Of a stretch of DNA of 64,000 nt, positions 25,743 to 34,257 are shown in pieces. How positions within the stretch are numbered: position 1 is the stretch's first letter; each line of letters begins with the position of its first letter. The DNA comes from RBC074 sp964470555 (lineage in GTDB: Bacteria; Acidobacteriota; Blastocatellia; RBC074). The DNA lies in NCBI GenBank assembly GCA_964470555.1, contig CAYYDG010000021.1:1-64000 (forward strand). The letters are read 5' to 3'. A program made the translations under genes and the position numbers. The notes under the pieces were generated by a model. It saw only the letters and a list, made by a program, of their open reading frames with translations, was not told the origin of the DNA and searched no databases.

Positions 25743-26534
25743 ATGAAATCACTTCCCAGAATTTCAGACCCAGAACTTTCATTCGTCATGCCTTGTTACA
25801 ACGAACAGGAGATCATCGGTTATACGATTCCGCGATTCACTGCTGCTTTCAGAAATGCAGGGATCAAACTGGAATTGATTGCCGTGGACAACGGTTCGCG
25901 CGACCGCACCGGCGAAATGATCCGCGAAATGGCGGCCAACGATCCGGCGATCATTTATCACCGCGTCGAAATCAACGAAGGATACGGCAACGGCGTGCTC
26001 AGCGGCCTGACTGTTTGTCGCGCTCCCTGGGTTGGCATTATTCCCTGCGACGGGCAGGTTGACGCCGAAGACGTGGTGGCGTTGTTCGATGCGATCAAAA
26101 CCACTGATGGCAACGTGCTGGGCAAGGTCAGGCGGCGATTCCGCATGGACGGACTTTGGCGAAAAATCGTTTCGGTCAGTTACAACCTGATGGTGCGCGT
26201 TTTGTGGCCGCGACTCGGTTCGATTGATGTCAACGGCAGTCCGAAAATTTTGCCGCGCGAAGCGATTGAAGCGATGGATTTGAAATCGAAGACCTGGTTT
26301 CTCGATCCTGAAATCGTTATCAAAGCTCATTACATGGGCTTGCGTGTGCTGGAATTCAATGTTTTCGCCCGCATGCGCGGCAATGGGCTTTCGCACGTTC
26401 GCGTCGGAACGTGTTGGGAATTTTTGCGAAACCTGATGATCTTTCGCTTTTCTCCTGCAATGCCGAAATGGCGTCGAAAGCTGAACTCGACGCTGAAAAA
26501 CGACGAGACGCAAGCTGCCGCAATTAGCCATTAA
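25743..26534 (+). CDS. Family 2 glycosyltransferase, DPM1-like
   Basis: 263 residues, soluble. FVMPCYNEQEI is at 14-24, AVDNGSRDRT at 47-56, EGYGNGVLSGL near 79-89 and CDGQVDAED at 102-110; DGQ replaces the usual DxD. WFLDPEIVIKAHYMG and a basic C-terminus follow. It probably glycosylates a polyprenyl phosphate, or a lipid acceptor, with the sugar made by its neighbours. ATG 25743 has GGAG at 25732-25735 seven bases upstream, overlapping the previous stop. Its last codons and stop lie inside a repeat element (26523-26610). Confidence 0.83.
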   Translation: MKSLPRISDPELSFVMPCYNEQEIIGYTIPRFTAAFRNAGIKLELIAVDNGSRDRTGEMIREMAANDPAIIYHRVEINEGYGNGVLSGLTVCRAPWVGIIPCDGQVDAEDVVALFDAIKTTDGNVLGKVRRRFRMDGLWRKIVSVSYNLMVRVLWPRLGSIDVNGSPKILPREAIEAMDLKSKTWFLDPEIVIKAHYMGLRVLEFNVFARMRGNGLSHVRVGTCWEFLRNLMIFRFSPAMPKWRRKLNSTLKNDETQAAAISH

Positions 26535-26610
26535 CCATTTGCCGATTAGCCATTAACAGTCGGGTGGAAGAACGTTTTTACTCCGACGGTCAATGGCAAA
26601 TGGGCAATGG
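26523..26610. repeat. Imperfect inverted repeat, ATTAGCCATTAACCATTTGCC family
   Basis: The left arm holds two ATTAGCCATTAAC units around CCATTTGCC. The right arm has GGTCAATGGCAAATGGGCAATGG, and the tip pairs GTCGG with CCGAC around 26561-26586. It overlaps the stop codon of the upstream GT2. A partial relative is GGTTAATGGATTAGCGATTAGG at 37452-37473. Confidence 0.7.
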
Positions 26611-26633
26611 TCATTATGTTGATGGAGGTTATG

Positions 26634-27896
26634 GTGAATCCCAGGATGTCCAAATCACCCGTTTATCATCGGCGAGAAACATGCCGAGCCTGCGGCGAAC
26701 GAAGCCTCAGGCTTTTTCTGCCTTTGGGCAATCAACCGCTGGCCAATTCGTTTTTGAAATCGCCGGAGGAATTCGTTGATGAACAATTCTTTCCGCTCGA
26801 CACTGTGTTTTGCGAAATCTGTTCGCTGGTGCAGATTCCCGATGTGGTTGATCCCGAAGTGCTGTTTCGCCATTACCTGTATGTGACTGGAACCTCGGAA
26901 ACCATTGCCCAACACAATCGCGCTTATGCTCAGACGGTGACCGATATGCTGTGGCTGACCCAAAACGATCTGGTGATCGAAGTCGCCAGCAACGACGGCA
27001 GCCTGCTGCGCTGTTTTCAGGAGTTGGGCGTCCGAACGCTTGGTGTTGATCCGGCGACGAACGTGGCGGCGATGGCTCGCGCCAATGGTGTCGAGACGAT
27101 CAATGAATTTTTCAATCACGAAGCGGCCAAACGGATTCGCGCCGAACGCGGCCCGGCCAAAGCCGTCATCGGCAACAACGTGCTGGCTCATGTGGACGAC
27201 ACTCAGGATTTTTTGCGCGGCTGCAAGGAAATCATCGGCCAGGACGGCCTTGTCATCATCGAAATGCCTTACCTGGGCGATCTGCTCAACCGCACGGAAT
27301 ACGACACGATTTACCACGAACATCTTTGTTACTTTTCGGTCAATTCGCTGATGCGATTGTGTGAATCCGCCGGATTGCGCATCGTCCGCATGGATCACGT
27401 GCCGATTCACGGCGGTTCGCTCAGAATGCATGCCGGACACGTCGAAGTTCACGGCAATCATTCCGCGCAAGTCCTGGATTGGGCGGAAGAAGAAAAGAGC
27501 AAAGGTTTCACCAGATTTGAACGTTACGAACAACTGGCCAAAAGCGTCGAACGCAGCCGCGAAACTTTGATGGAATTGCTGACCCGGTTGAAAGCTGAAG
27601 GCAAAACCGTCGCTGGTTATGGCGCGGCAGCCAAAGGCAACACCTTGCTGAATTATTGCCGGATTACGACGGACTTGTTGCCTTATGTGGTGGACAAAAA
27701 TCCATTGAAGCTGGGAATGTATACGCCGGGCATGCATATTCCGGTGCTGCCGGTTTCGACCTTGCTGGAACGGCAACCGGATTATCTGCTGATTCTGGCC
27801 TGGAACTTTGGCGAAGAGATCATGCGCCAGCAGAGCGAATACAAAGCGCGCGGCGGCAAATTCATTCTTCCGATCCCGGAAGTGACGGTGGTCTGA
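26634..27896 (+). CDS. NDP-hexose C-methyltransferase (Methyltransf_13/14 type)
   Basis: 420 residues with the three-part layout of TylC3/NovU-like sugar C-methyltransferases. A zinc site is formed by C17-RA-C20 and C60-EI-C63. The SAM-binding domain has EVASNDGS at 116-123, and the catalytic segment YHEHLCYFS begins at 227. The C-terminal domain contains GYGAAAKGNTLLNY. Known relatives methylate C3 or C5 of a 4-keto-6-deoxy NDP-sugar, the product of a 4,6-dehydratase, and such a gene lies two genes downstream. GTG 26634 is chosen for the GGAGG at 26624-26628; ATG 26607 lies in the repeat and ATG 26646 is also possible. Confidence 0.88.
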   Translation: MNPRMSKSPVYHRRETCRACGERSLRLFLPLGNQPLANSFLKSPEEFVDEQFFPLDTVFCEICSLVQIPDVVDPEVLFRHYLYVTGTSETIAQHNRAYAQTVTDMLWLTQNDLVIEVASNDGSLLRCFQELGVRTLGVDPATNVAAMARANGVETINEFFNHEAAKRIRAERGPAKAVIGNNVLAHVDDTQDFLRGCKEIIGQDGLVIIEMPYLGDLLNRTEYDTIYHEHLCYFSVNSLMRLCESAGLRIVRMDHVPIHGGSLRMHAGHVEVHGNHSAQVLDWAEEEKSKGFTRFERYEQLAKSVERSRETLMELLTRLKAEGKTVAGYGAAAKGNTLLNYCRITTDLLPYVVDKNPLKLGMYTPGMHIPVLPVSTLLERQPDYLLILAWNFGEEIMRQQSEYKARGGKFILPIPEVTVV

Positions 27897-27897
27897 A

Positions 27898-28668
27898 ATG
27901 CAGATTGTGATTCTGGCAGGCGGGCGCGGAACTCGCCTGGCCGAGGAAACGACGATTCGTCCGAAGCCGATGGTGGAAATCGGCGGCAAGCCAATGCTGT
28001 GGCACATCATGAACATTTACGCCTTTTACGGTTTCAAGAATTTTCTGGTGGCGTGCGGTTACAAAGGCGAAATCATCAAAGAGTACTTTCACAACTTCTT
28101 CATTCATCACAGCGATTACGTTATCAACCTCAGCGACCGTTCGATGGAAATCGTCAACGCCAATCGGCTGGATTGGCGCGTCGGAGCGATTGACACCGGA
28201 TTGGACGCAATGACCGGCGGTCGGGTGCTGGCGTTGAAACGATTGATCGGCAACGAAACTTTTTCTGTGACTTATGGCGACAGTCTGGGCAATGTGAATG
28301 TTCGCGCGCTGGTGGAGTTTCATCGTTCGCACGGAAAGTTGGCGACGGTGACGGCTGTGCGACCTCCGGCGCGATTCGGCGAATTGATTTTGGAAGGCGA
28401 TAACGTTCGGGAATTTCGGGAAAAACCGCAAACCGGCGAAGGTTGGATCAACGGCGGTTTTTTCGTCTTCGAACCGGGCGTATTCGATTATTTGACCGAT
28501 GACCAAACCGTGTTGGAACGCGAACCGCTGGAACGATTGGCCGCCGATGGGCAATTGATGGTTTTTCGGCACGAAGGATTTTGGCAGCCGATGGATACCC
28601 TGCGCGAAAAACATTTATTGGAATCTTTGTGGAACGAGGGGAGAGCGCCTTGGAAAGTTTGGGAATGA
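27898..28668 (+). CDS. rfbF: Glucose-1-phosphate cytidylyltransferase
   Basis: 256 residues, equal to the family length. It would make CDP-glucose from CTP and glucose 1-phosphate. LAGGRGTRLAEET opens the nucleotide site, RPKPMVEIGGKPMLWHIM follows, and the RfbF-specific VTYGDSL (metal-binding Asp), GWINGGFFVFEPG and late FWQPMDTLREK are all present. It begins one base after the C-methyltransferase stop and overlaps the dehydratase by four bases (ATGA). This is the first committed step of CDP-6-deoxy- and dideoxyhexose pathways. RfbH, needed for 3-deoxygenation, is not in the window. Confidence 0.95.
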   Translation: MQIVILAGGRGTRLAEETTIRPKPMVEIGGKPMLWHIMNIYAFYGFKNFLVACGYKGEIIKEYFHNFFIHHSDYVINLSDRSMEIVNANRLDWRVGAIDTGLDAMTGGRVLALKRLIGNETFSVTYGDSLGNVNVRALVEFHRSHGKLATVTAVRPPARFGELILEGDNVREFREKPQTGEGWINGGFFVFEPGVFDYLTDDQTVLEREPLERLAADGQLMVFRHEGFWQPMDTLREKHLLESLWNEGRAPWKVWE

Positions 28669-29645
28669 GTTTCTGGAATCGTCGCAATGTGTTTGTGACC
28701 GGAGCGACGGGCTTGCTCGGTTCGTGGATGACCGAAGAATTGCTTCGCCGCGGAGCTAATGTCACCTGTTTGATTCGGGATTGGGTTCCCGAAAGCCGGT
28801 TGGTGGATTCCGGCGCGCTGGCGCAAATCAACGCCGTGCGCGGCGAATTGGAAGATTATTCATTGCTGGCGCGCGCGCTGAACGAATACGAAATTGATTC
28901 GGTCTTTCATTTGGGAGCGCAGACGATTGTCGGAACTGCGTTGCGCGCGCCGCTCTCGACCTTTGAAGCGAACATTCGCGGCACTTGGAATCTGATGGAA
29001 GCCTGTCGCGTCAACTCCAAAATCGAGCGCGTTGTCGTTGCTTCCAGCGACAAGGCTTACGGCGAACAGGAACAGTTGCCTTACACCGAAGACGAGGCGC
29101 TGAACAGCAAATATCCTTACGACGTTTCCAAAGCCTGTTCGGAATTCATTGCGCAATCGTATTTTCACACTTACCAGACTCCGGTGGCGATCACGCGATG
29201 CGGCAATCTGTACGGCGGTGGCGATTTGAATTTCAACCGATTGATTCCGGGAACGATTCGTTCGGCGTTGCGCAACGAAGCGCCGATTATTCGCAGCGAC
29301 GGCAAGTTCATCCGCGATTACTTTTTCGTGCGCGATGCGGTGGACGCTTATTTGACACTGGCCGAACGTCTGCCCGATGCGCAATTCAATGGCGAAGCCT
29401 TCAACTTCAGCACCGAAACCCCGCTTTCCGTGCTGGAGCTGGTGGATGAAATTTTGAAGCTGACTGGCAAAACGCAACTGACGCCGAAGGTGATGAACGA
29501 AGCCAGCCGCGAAATTCCCAAACAATATCTGAGTTGCGAAAAAGCCAGACGAATGCTCGGCTGGCAATCGAAATTCACGCTGGATGAAGGATTGCGCGAA
29601 ACGATCGAGTGGTATCAAAAACGACTGACTCTGGAGCGCGCATGA
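28665..29645 (+). CDS. rfbG: CDP-glucose 4,6-dehydratase-like NDP-sugar dehydratase
   Basis: 326 residues, somewhat shorter than classic RfbG. GATGLLG at 13-19 binds NAD, SSDKAYG is at 127-133 and the catalytic pair in YDVSK is Tyr152 and Lys156. RCGNLYGGGDLNFNRLIPGT follows, the usual run of RfbG-like enzymes. It should convert CDP-glucose to CDP-4-keto-6-deoxyglucose, the likely substrate of the C-methyltransferase at 26634. The symbol rests on coupling to rfbF: ATG 28665 overlaps its stop. A different NDP-sugar cannot be excluded. Confidence 0.82.
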   Translation: MSFWNRRNVFVTGATGLLGSWMTEELLRRGANVTCLIRDWVPESRLVDSGALAQINAVRGELEDYSLLARALNEYEIDSVFHLGAQTIVGTALRAPLSTFEANIRGTWNLMEACRVNSKIERVVVASSDKAYGEQEQLPYTEDEALNSKYPYDVSKACSEFIAQSYFHTYQTPVAITRCGNLYGGGDLNFNRLIPGTIRSALRNEAPIIRSDGKFIRDYFFVRDAVDAYLTLAERLPDAQFNGEAFNFSTETPLSVLELVDEILKLTGKTQLTPKVMNEASREIPKQYLSCEKARRMLGWQSKFTLDEGLRETIEWYQKRLTLERA

Positions 29646-30517
29646 ACTTACGAAGACTTTCGGTTGTGGCGTTGTCACTGGCGTTGCCGATTGCGCTGGC
29701 TGTTGTCGCGCTTGGGCCGAAACGGATTGTCATCGGCGGCAAAAAAAAGCTGGAGCGCGGATGGTTGATTCTGATGGGCGAATTGGTTGATGTCGGCGGT
29801 CACCGTTTGCGCCTTGAAAGAATGGGAAGAGGAACTCCGACGGTGGTGTTTGAAGCCGGACTGGCTCAACCGCGAACGACCTGGGGGCGAGTGCCCAACG
29901 ATGTCGCAGAGTTCGCTCAAGTGGTGATTTACGACCGCGCCAATCTGGGAGACAGCGATGAGATCAACCAGCAACGAACCAGCAAACAAACCGTCGCTGA
30001 TTTGCGCGCGATGTTGAACGCGGCGGGCGTCGCCACTCCATACGTGTTGGTCGGGCATTCCTTTGGCGGATTGAACGCGCGATTGTTCGCCAGCCAGTTT
30101 CCTGACGAAGTCGCCGGAATTGTTTTGGTGGACGCTTCGCACGAAGACGAATATGGACGTTATGCTGAATTGATGACCGAACCTCAGCGGACGGACTATT
30201 TGAAACATGAAGGCGGCGGAAATTACGAGAAAATTGACTTGCTGGCCAGCGCCGAAGAAATTCGCGTTGCTGTCCCGATAAAGCCCTTGCCATTGGTGGT
30301 TGTCAGCGTGTCTGGCAAACGGGAAACTGCGATCAAACACGACCGTGAAAAAATTCATGATGAATTGCAGCTTCTGCTCAGTCGGCTGTCTCCATACGGC
30401 ACGCAGATTCTGGCTGAAGACAGCGGCCATTTCGTGCAACTGGATCGCCCGGAACTGGTGACCAATGCAATCCGAAACGTGGTTGAGCAAGTTCGCCAGG
30501 CTCATGGCAAGCAGTGA
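29642..30517 (+). CDS. Alpha/beta hydrolase with N-terminal membrane segment
   Basis: 291 residues. Residues 5-24 are a hydrophobic anchor or signal. The fold follows with VVFEAGL, the nucleophile elbow GHSFGG (Ser140) and the C-terminal catalytic histidine in DSGHFVQLDRPELV (His264). The usual acidic residue after strand beta-7 is not obvious (VVVSVSGKRE), so the triad acid may sit elsewhere, for example in VDASHED. An esterase acting in the periplasm or at the membrane, perhaps on acylated glycan, is plausible. ATG 29642 overlaps the dehydratase stop (ATGA). Confidence 0.75.
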   Translation: MNLRRLSVVALSLALPIALAVVALGPKRIVIGGKKKLERGWLILMGELVDVGGHRLRLERMGRGTPTVVFEAGLAQPRTTWGRVPNDVAEFAQVVIYDRANLGDSDEINQQRTSKQTVADLRAMLNAAGVATPYVLVGHSFGGLNARLFASQFPDEVAGIVLVDASHEDEYGRYAELMTEPQRTDYLKHEGGGNYEKIDLLASAEEIRVAVPIKPLPLVVVSVSGKRETAIKHDREKIHDELQLLLSRLSPYGTQILAEDSGHFVQLDRPELVTNAIRNVVEQVRQAHGKQ

Positions 30518-30552
30518 ACAAACGCCCCGGCAGTTAAAAAAGGAAACCAAAA

Positions 30553-31722
30553 ATGAGAATCGGGGTAGATGCGACAAGCAGACAAAACAATCGCGGTTAT
30601 GGGCGCCACGCGCGGGCGTTGTTGAATGCGCTGATTCCATTGGACGACGAGAACCGGTACACGCTTTTCGTTGATTCATTGGACACGGACGACAAAATGC
30701 CAGCCGAAGCCGATGTTCGTCTGGTCACCACAGACGCCCCGACCGCCGTGGCCACTGCCGCCAACGGCCGTCGTTCGGCGATGGATATGTTGCGAATGAG
30801 CCGCGCACTCTCCGATTCCAGTTTTGACCTGCTGTTGTTTCCCACTGTTTACAGCTACGTGCCGGTGTTCAGTCGCGCCAAAAAAATTGTCATGATTCAC
30901 GACGTGATTGCCGAAACTTATCCGCAATTGACCTTGCCGAGCTTCACGGCGCGGCTGTTCTGGAAAAGCAAAGTCGCGCTCGGTCGTTGGCAGGCCGACG
31001 CCATCGTCACAGTTTCCGATTATTCGCGGCAGGGAATTTTGAAGCATTTCAAAACGCAACCGGAGCGAGTCTTTGTTGTTGGCGAAGCCAGCGATCCTGT
31101 CTTTCGCGTTTTGCCGAATCCACAGCCGACACCGCGCTTGTCAGAGTTGTGTATTAACGGCGCGGACCGCACGGTAATTTACGTTGGCGGATTCAGCCCG
31201 CACAAAAATCTGGAATCATTGGTCAAGGCATTTGCCAAAGTCGTTGAACATCCTGGCTTCGCCGACGCGAAATTGGTGATGGTGGGCGAATATCAGAAAG
31301 AGGTCTTTCACAGTTGTTATTCGTCCATCAAACAACTGACTGCTGAATTGGGCATTTCCAGTCGAGTGATTTTCACAGGCTATTTGGCAGATGAAGAATT
31401 GGTCGTGTTGTTGAATCTGGCCAGCGTGCTGGTGTTGCCTTCGCTGATCGAAGGGTTTGGCTTGCCAGCGGTCGAGGCTGCTGCCTGCGGTTGCCCCGTA
31501 ATTGCCACGACGGCCAGCCCGCTGCCTGGCCTGCTGGGCGAAGGTGGCATCTTCATCAATCCTGCCAATCAGGAAGAACTGGACGCAGCGCTGAATCGCG
31601 TTCTGGAATCGGAAACATTGCGTCAACAAATGCGTGCGGCGGGGTTGGCGGCGGCTGGCAAACTGACCTGGGACGCTGCGGCGCGACAAATGATGAATTT
31701 GATTCGGCAGGTGACCGCGTGA
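30553..31722 (+). CDS. Family 4 glycosyltransferase
   Basis: 389 residues with two Rossmann domains (GT-B). The N-terminal RGYGRHARALLNAL loop contacts the acceptor side. The C-terminal half has VIYVGGFSPHKNLESLV, GYLADEELVVLL and SLIEGFGLPAVEA with the E-x7-E pair at 300 and 308 that binds the nucleotide-sugar. It is cytosolic, retaining, and most like mannosyl- or rhamnosyltransferases of polysaccharide clusters. ATG 30553 has AAGGA upstream. It overlaps the next GT4 by four bases (GTGA). Confidence 0.88.
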   Translation: MRIGVDATSRQNNRGYGRHARALLNALIPLDDENRYTLFVDSLDTDDKMPAEADVRLVTTDAPTAVATAANGRRSAMDMLRMSRALSDSSFDLLLFPTVYSYVPVFSRAKKIVMIHDVIAETYPQLTLPSFTARLFWKSKVALGRWQADAIVTVSDYSRQGILKHFKTQPERVFVVGEASDPVFRVLPNPQPTPRLSELCINGADRTVIYVGGFSPHKNLESLVKAFAKVVEHPGFADAKLVMVGEYQKEVFHSCYSSIKQLTAELGISSRVIFTGYLADEELVVLLNLASVLVLPSLIEGFGLPAVEAAACGCPVIATTASPLPGLLGEGGIFINPANQEELDAALNRVLESETLRQQMRAAGLAAAGKLTWDAAARQMMNLIRQVTA

Positions 31723-32966
31723 GCAATCGGCCTCTGAATTTCCTGCACCTCACCACGTTTTATCCGCCTTACAGTTTTGGCGGCGATGCCATGTACCTCT
31801 ACAGGCTTTGCCATGCGCTTGGCGACGAAGGACATCAAGTGGACGTGGTTCATTGCGTGGATTCATATCATTTGCTGCATCCGGGCGAACCGGAAATCCA
31901 GTTTGCCGATCATCCCAATGTTAAGGTTCATGGTTTGCGCAGCGGCTACAAATGGCTTTCGCCGTTGCTGACACAGCAAACCGGGCGGGCGTACCTGAAA
32001 CGCCGCCCAATACGCGACTTGCTGGCCAGCAAACCCTACGACGTGATGCATTATCACAACACCTCTTTGCTGGGGCCGGAGGTTCTGACCTGGCAGCCAG
32101 AGCAGGGAAAGGCTGTCAAACTTTACACCACGCACGAACATTGGCTGATTTGCCCAATGCATGTGCTTTGGAAATTCAACAGCCGTCCCTGCGAAAAACC
32201 TGAATGTCTTCGCTGCACATTGCACGGCAAACGCCCGCCTCAGCTTTGGCGGTATACGGGGATGCTGGAACACGCGAGCCAGCACGTAGATCAATTTGTT
32301 TCGCCTAGTCGGTTTACAGCCAACATGCATGCCGAGCGAGGTTTTCCGAAGTCAGTCGCGCACCTGCCTTATTTCATTGATCGCGCTGACCAGGATTGGC
32401 AAAACCCCGGCCCTCGGCCACAAGAGCGACCTTATTTTCTGTTTGTCGGGCGGCTGGAAGAGATCAAGGGACTTCAAACTTTGATCAACGTCTGGAAACA
32501 AATAGACAAATACGATCTGCTGGTCGCCGGAACAGGAAATTTCGGCGAACAATTACGCGCTCAAGCTGCCGACAATCCACACATCAAATTTCTTGGCGCT
32601 TTACCTCAACGAGAACTCGGCGCTTTGTACTTTCATTCTCTCGCCTGTGTCGTTCCCTCCTTAACTTACGAAACCTTCGGCATCATCATCATCGAATCCT
32701 TTGCCCGTAAAACCCCAGTGATCGTTCGCGATTTGGGCGCTTTGCCTGAAGTTGTTCAAGATAGCGGTGGCGGTTTTGTTTACCGCACTGACCAGGAGTT
32801 GTTGTTGGCACTGGAAAGTTTGGCTACTTCTACAACTCAACGTCAGGAACTTGGGCAGAAAGGTTACGAGGCTTTTCTACGCTGGTGGTGTAAGGAAGCT
32901 CACCTGAAACTGTATTTTCATTTTCTTCAGCAAACCGCAATCCACAAATTCGGCAGTCTCATATAA
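31719..32966 (+). CDS. Family 4 glycosyltransferase with cysteine cluster
   Basis: 415 residues, GT-B fold. PPYSFGGDAMYLYRL opens the acceptor domain, and TTHEHWLICPMHVLW is followed by cysteines in RPCEKPECLRC, a cluster typical of one GT4 subgroup. The C-terminal domain has FLFVGRLEEIKGLQTL and the E-x7-E pair in YETFGIIIIESFAR. GTG 31719 overlaps the previous stop (GTGA) with AGGTG upstream; the longer frame is a shadow. It is the last gene before the A+T-rich regulatory module. Confidence 0.85.
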   Translation: MSNRPLNFLHLTTFYPPYSFGGDAMYLYRLCHALGDEGHQVDVVHCVDSYHLLHPGEPEIQFADHPNVKVHGLRSGYKWLSPLLTQQTGRAYLKRRPIRDLLASKPYDVMHYHNTSLLGPEVLTWQPEQGKAVKLYTTHEHWLICPMHVLWKFNSRPCEKPECLRCTLHGKRPPQLWRYTGMLEHASQHVDQFVSPSRFTANMHAERGFPKSVAHLPYFIDRADQDWQNPGPRPQERPYFLFVGRLEEIKGLQTLINVWKQIDKYDLLVAGTGNFGEQLRAQAADNPHIKFLGALPQRELGALYFHSLACVVPSLTYETFGIIIIESFARKTPVIVRDLGALPEVVQDSGGGFVYRTDQELLLALESLATSTTQRQELGQKGYEAFLRWWCKEAHLKLYFHFLQQTAIHKFGSLI

Positions 32967-33254
32967 ACAGGAATTTGGACAACGTCTCAGAGCGGCGTCG
33001 TAAGTTCTTTGTTATCAATACCTGCGGCTGTTTCTTGATGGAATCTTACAAGCTCGCATTGCGTCCCAGTGGCTTTCAGCAATTTTTCGAGGCGCAGCCG
33101 GAAATTTTGCCAAAGTTTCCGGGATTTCAATGTTTTGGTCCCGTTGAGGTTAATGCGTTGGGCCAACAGACTCAGGCTACTTTTCCAGCGTAATTTTTTT
33201 AATTTTGAGTCTAATCTAAGCTGATACAGGTTTGTAGGATTGACTGGGCATTGT

Positions 33255-33304
33255 GTAGTCATAAAGCTTACATTTTGCTTGACTGTTGACTACAATAGGA
33301 CTAC
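33255..33304 (+). promoter_or_regulatory. GTAGTC/GACTAC sites upstream of the kinase gene
   Basis: GTAGTC at 33255-33260 is followed by two direct repeats GACTACAAT (33288-33296) and GACTACATT (33299-33307), eleven bases apart. The first site is inverted relative to the pair. The same hexamer occurs twice before the second response regulator (34935 and 34950). The repeats straddle the candidate promoter, as an operator would. Confidence 0.45.
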
Positions 33305-33307
33305 ATT
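33279..33307 (+). promoter_or_regulatory. Candidate sigma-70-type promoter
   Basis: TTGACT at 33279-33284, a 17-base spacer and TACATT at 33302-33307. It would produce a leader of about 140 bases before the kinase start at 33454. Overlap with the GACTAC repeats suggests regulation. Recognised by eye only. Confidence 0.5.
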
Positions 33308-33453
33308 GTGAAAGAAATATGGGTGTTGACGAAAAAGGGCAGGGAATTGCTGTTCGGAAACTCATGGTTGAGCATAAGTATTTGCTATTTTAATACTTTA
33401 TTCAGTTTTTCGGTGTCCATTCTAATACGTTTTAAGCATAAAACTGATCCAAC

Positions 33454-34257
33454 ATGTCTGTAGGAATACTGCTTGAGAAAACTAAAGACTCTCCACTTTT
33501 GCGAAAGGTCCAAGCTGGAGAATCAGGTAGCCAATATCTTTCAACTGTGGCTGATTTGAGCAGTATGCAGCTTCAGCGCCAGTTTGAGATCGTGCGTGAA
33601 GCAGAGAGAACGCGACTATCCAGAGAATTACACGATCAAATAGGTCAGGATTTAGTTGCTATATCACTCGGGCTGACTTCTTTGAAAAAAAAGATTGATA
33701 TTCAGTCGGAAGCCTTCTCTCAATTGAGACAAGTGCAAGAAATTGTTGCACATCTTGACCAACGTATTCACGATTTCGCCTGGGAGTTACGCCCTCTGAT
33801 TCTGGATGATCTGGGTTTAAGAGTCGCACTATTAACCTTGATAGAACGTTGGGCCAAAAGAAGCCATATAAAAGCAACTTTTCATTCAATTGATCTTGAT
33901 CACTTGAATCTGTCTGGAGATATGGAATGTGGAATTTATCGTATTGTGCAGGAAAGTTTGACTAACATCGCAAAACATTCAAAAGCAAGCGCCGTGAGCG
34001 TAACTGTCAAGTTTCAATCAGATGTTCTGCACATAATAATCATAGACAATGGACAAGGTTTTGATTTCAGGGCAGTACAAAACAATTTTTGCAATGAGCA
34101 AAAGTTTGGAATTTTAGGAATGTCAGAGCGTGCCGAGTTAATGGGTGGAACCATAAATATAGAATCAAAAAAGGATTGTGGTGCCACAATAAAAATAAGT
34201 ATTCCTGTAACTCCTAAGAAGAGCGGTGATGCCAAAACTTCGCATTTTTCTTGTTGA
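33454..34257 (+). CDS. Soluble sensor histidine kinase, HisKA_3/NarX-DegS type
   Basis: 267 residues with no membrane segment or recognised sensor domain. The dimerisation and phosphorylation helix contains ERTRLSRELHDQIGQDL with phospho-acceptor His60. The HATPase domain has an N-box in QESLTNIAKHS, IDNGQGFD and FGILGMSERAELMGG. The first 40 residues are unassigned and may bind a partner. It pairs with the response regulator that overlaps its 3' end. Input probably arrives through another protein, as in DegS-like kinases. The lower G+C and frequent TTA/ATA codons differ from the glycan genes upstream. Confidence 0.9.
   Translation: MSVGILLEKTKDSPLLRKVQAGESGSQYLSTVADLSSMQLQRQFEIVREAERTRLSRELHDQIGQDLVAISLGLTSLKKKIDIQSEAFSQLRQVQEIVAHLDQRIHDFAWELRPLILDDLGLRVALLTLIERWAKRSHIKATFHSIDLDHLNLSGDMECGIYRIVQESLTNIAKHSKASAVSVTVKFQSDVLHIIIIDNGQGFDFRAVQNNFCNEQKFGILGMSERAELMGGTINIESKKDCGATIKISIPVTPKKSGDAKTSHFSC

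Larger units (their letters stand above)
32967..33453. other. 487-base intergenic region, A+T-rich, with candidate promoter and GTAGTC sites
   Basis: No convincing gene. Small frames exist on both strands (plus 32975-33193, minus 32987-33262) but I recognise no product in either. The right half carries the promoter-like and repeated GTAGTC elements listed separately, which would drive the sensor kinase gene. Base composition changes visibly here, with more A and T than the glycan genes to the left. Confidence 0.6.

Noticed and set aside
26655..28016. A 453-codon minus-strand frame opposite the C-methyltransferase.
   Set aside because: It is a mirror of a gene with zinc and SAM motifs and shows no family features of its own.
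32975..33262. Small opposing frames as a possible transposase remnant.
   Set aside because: Neither translation shows a DDE or HTH motif that I can recognise; left as unexplained sequence.
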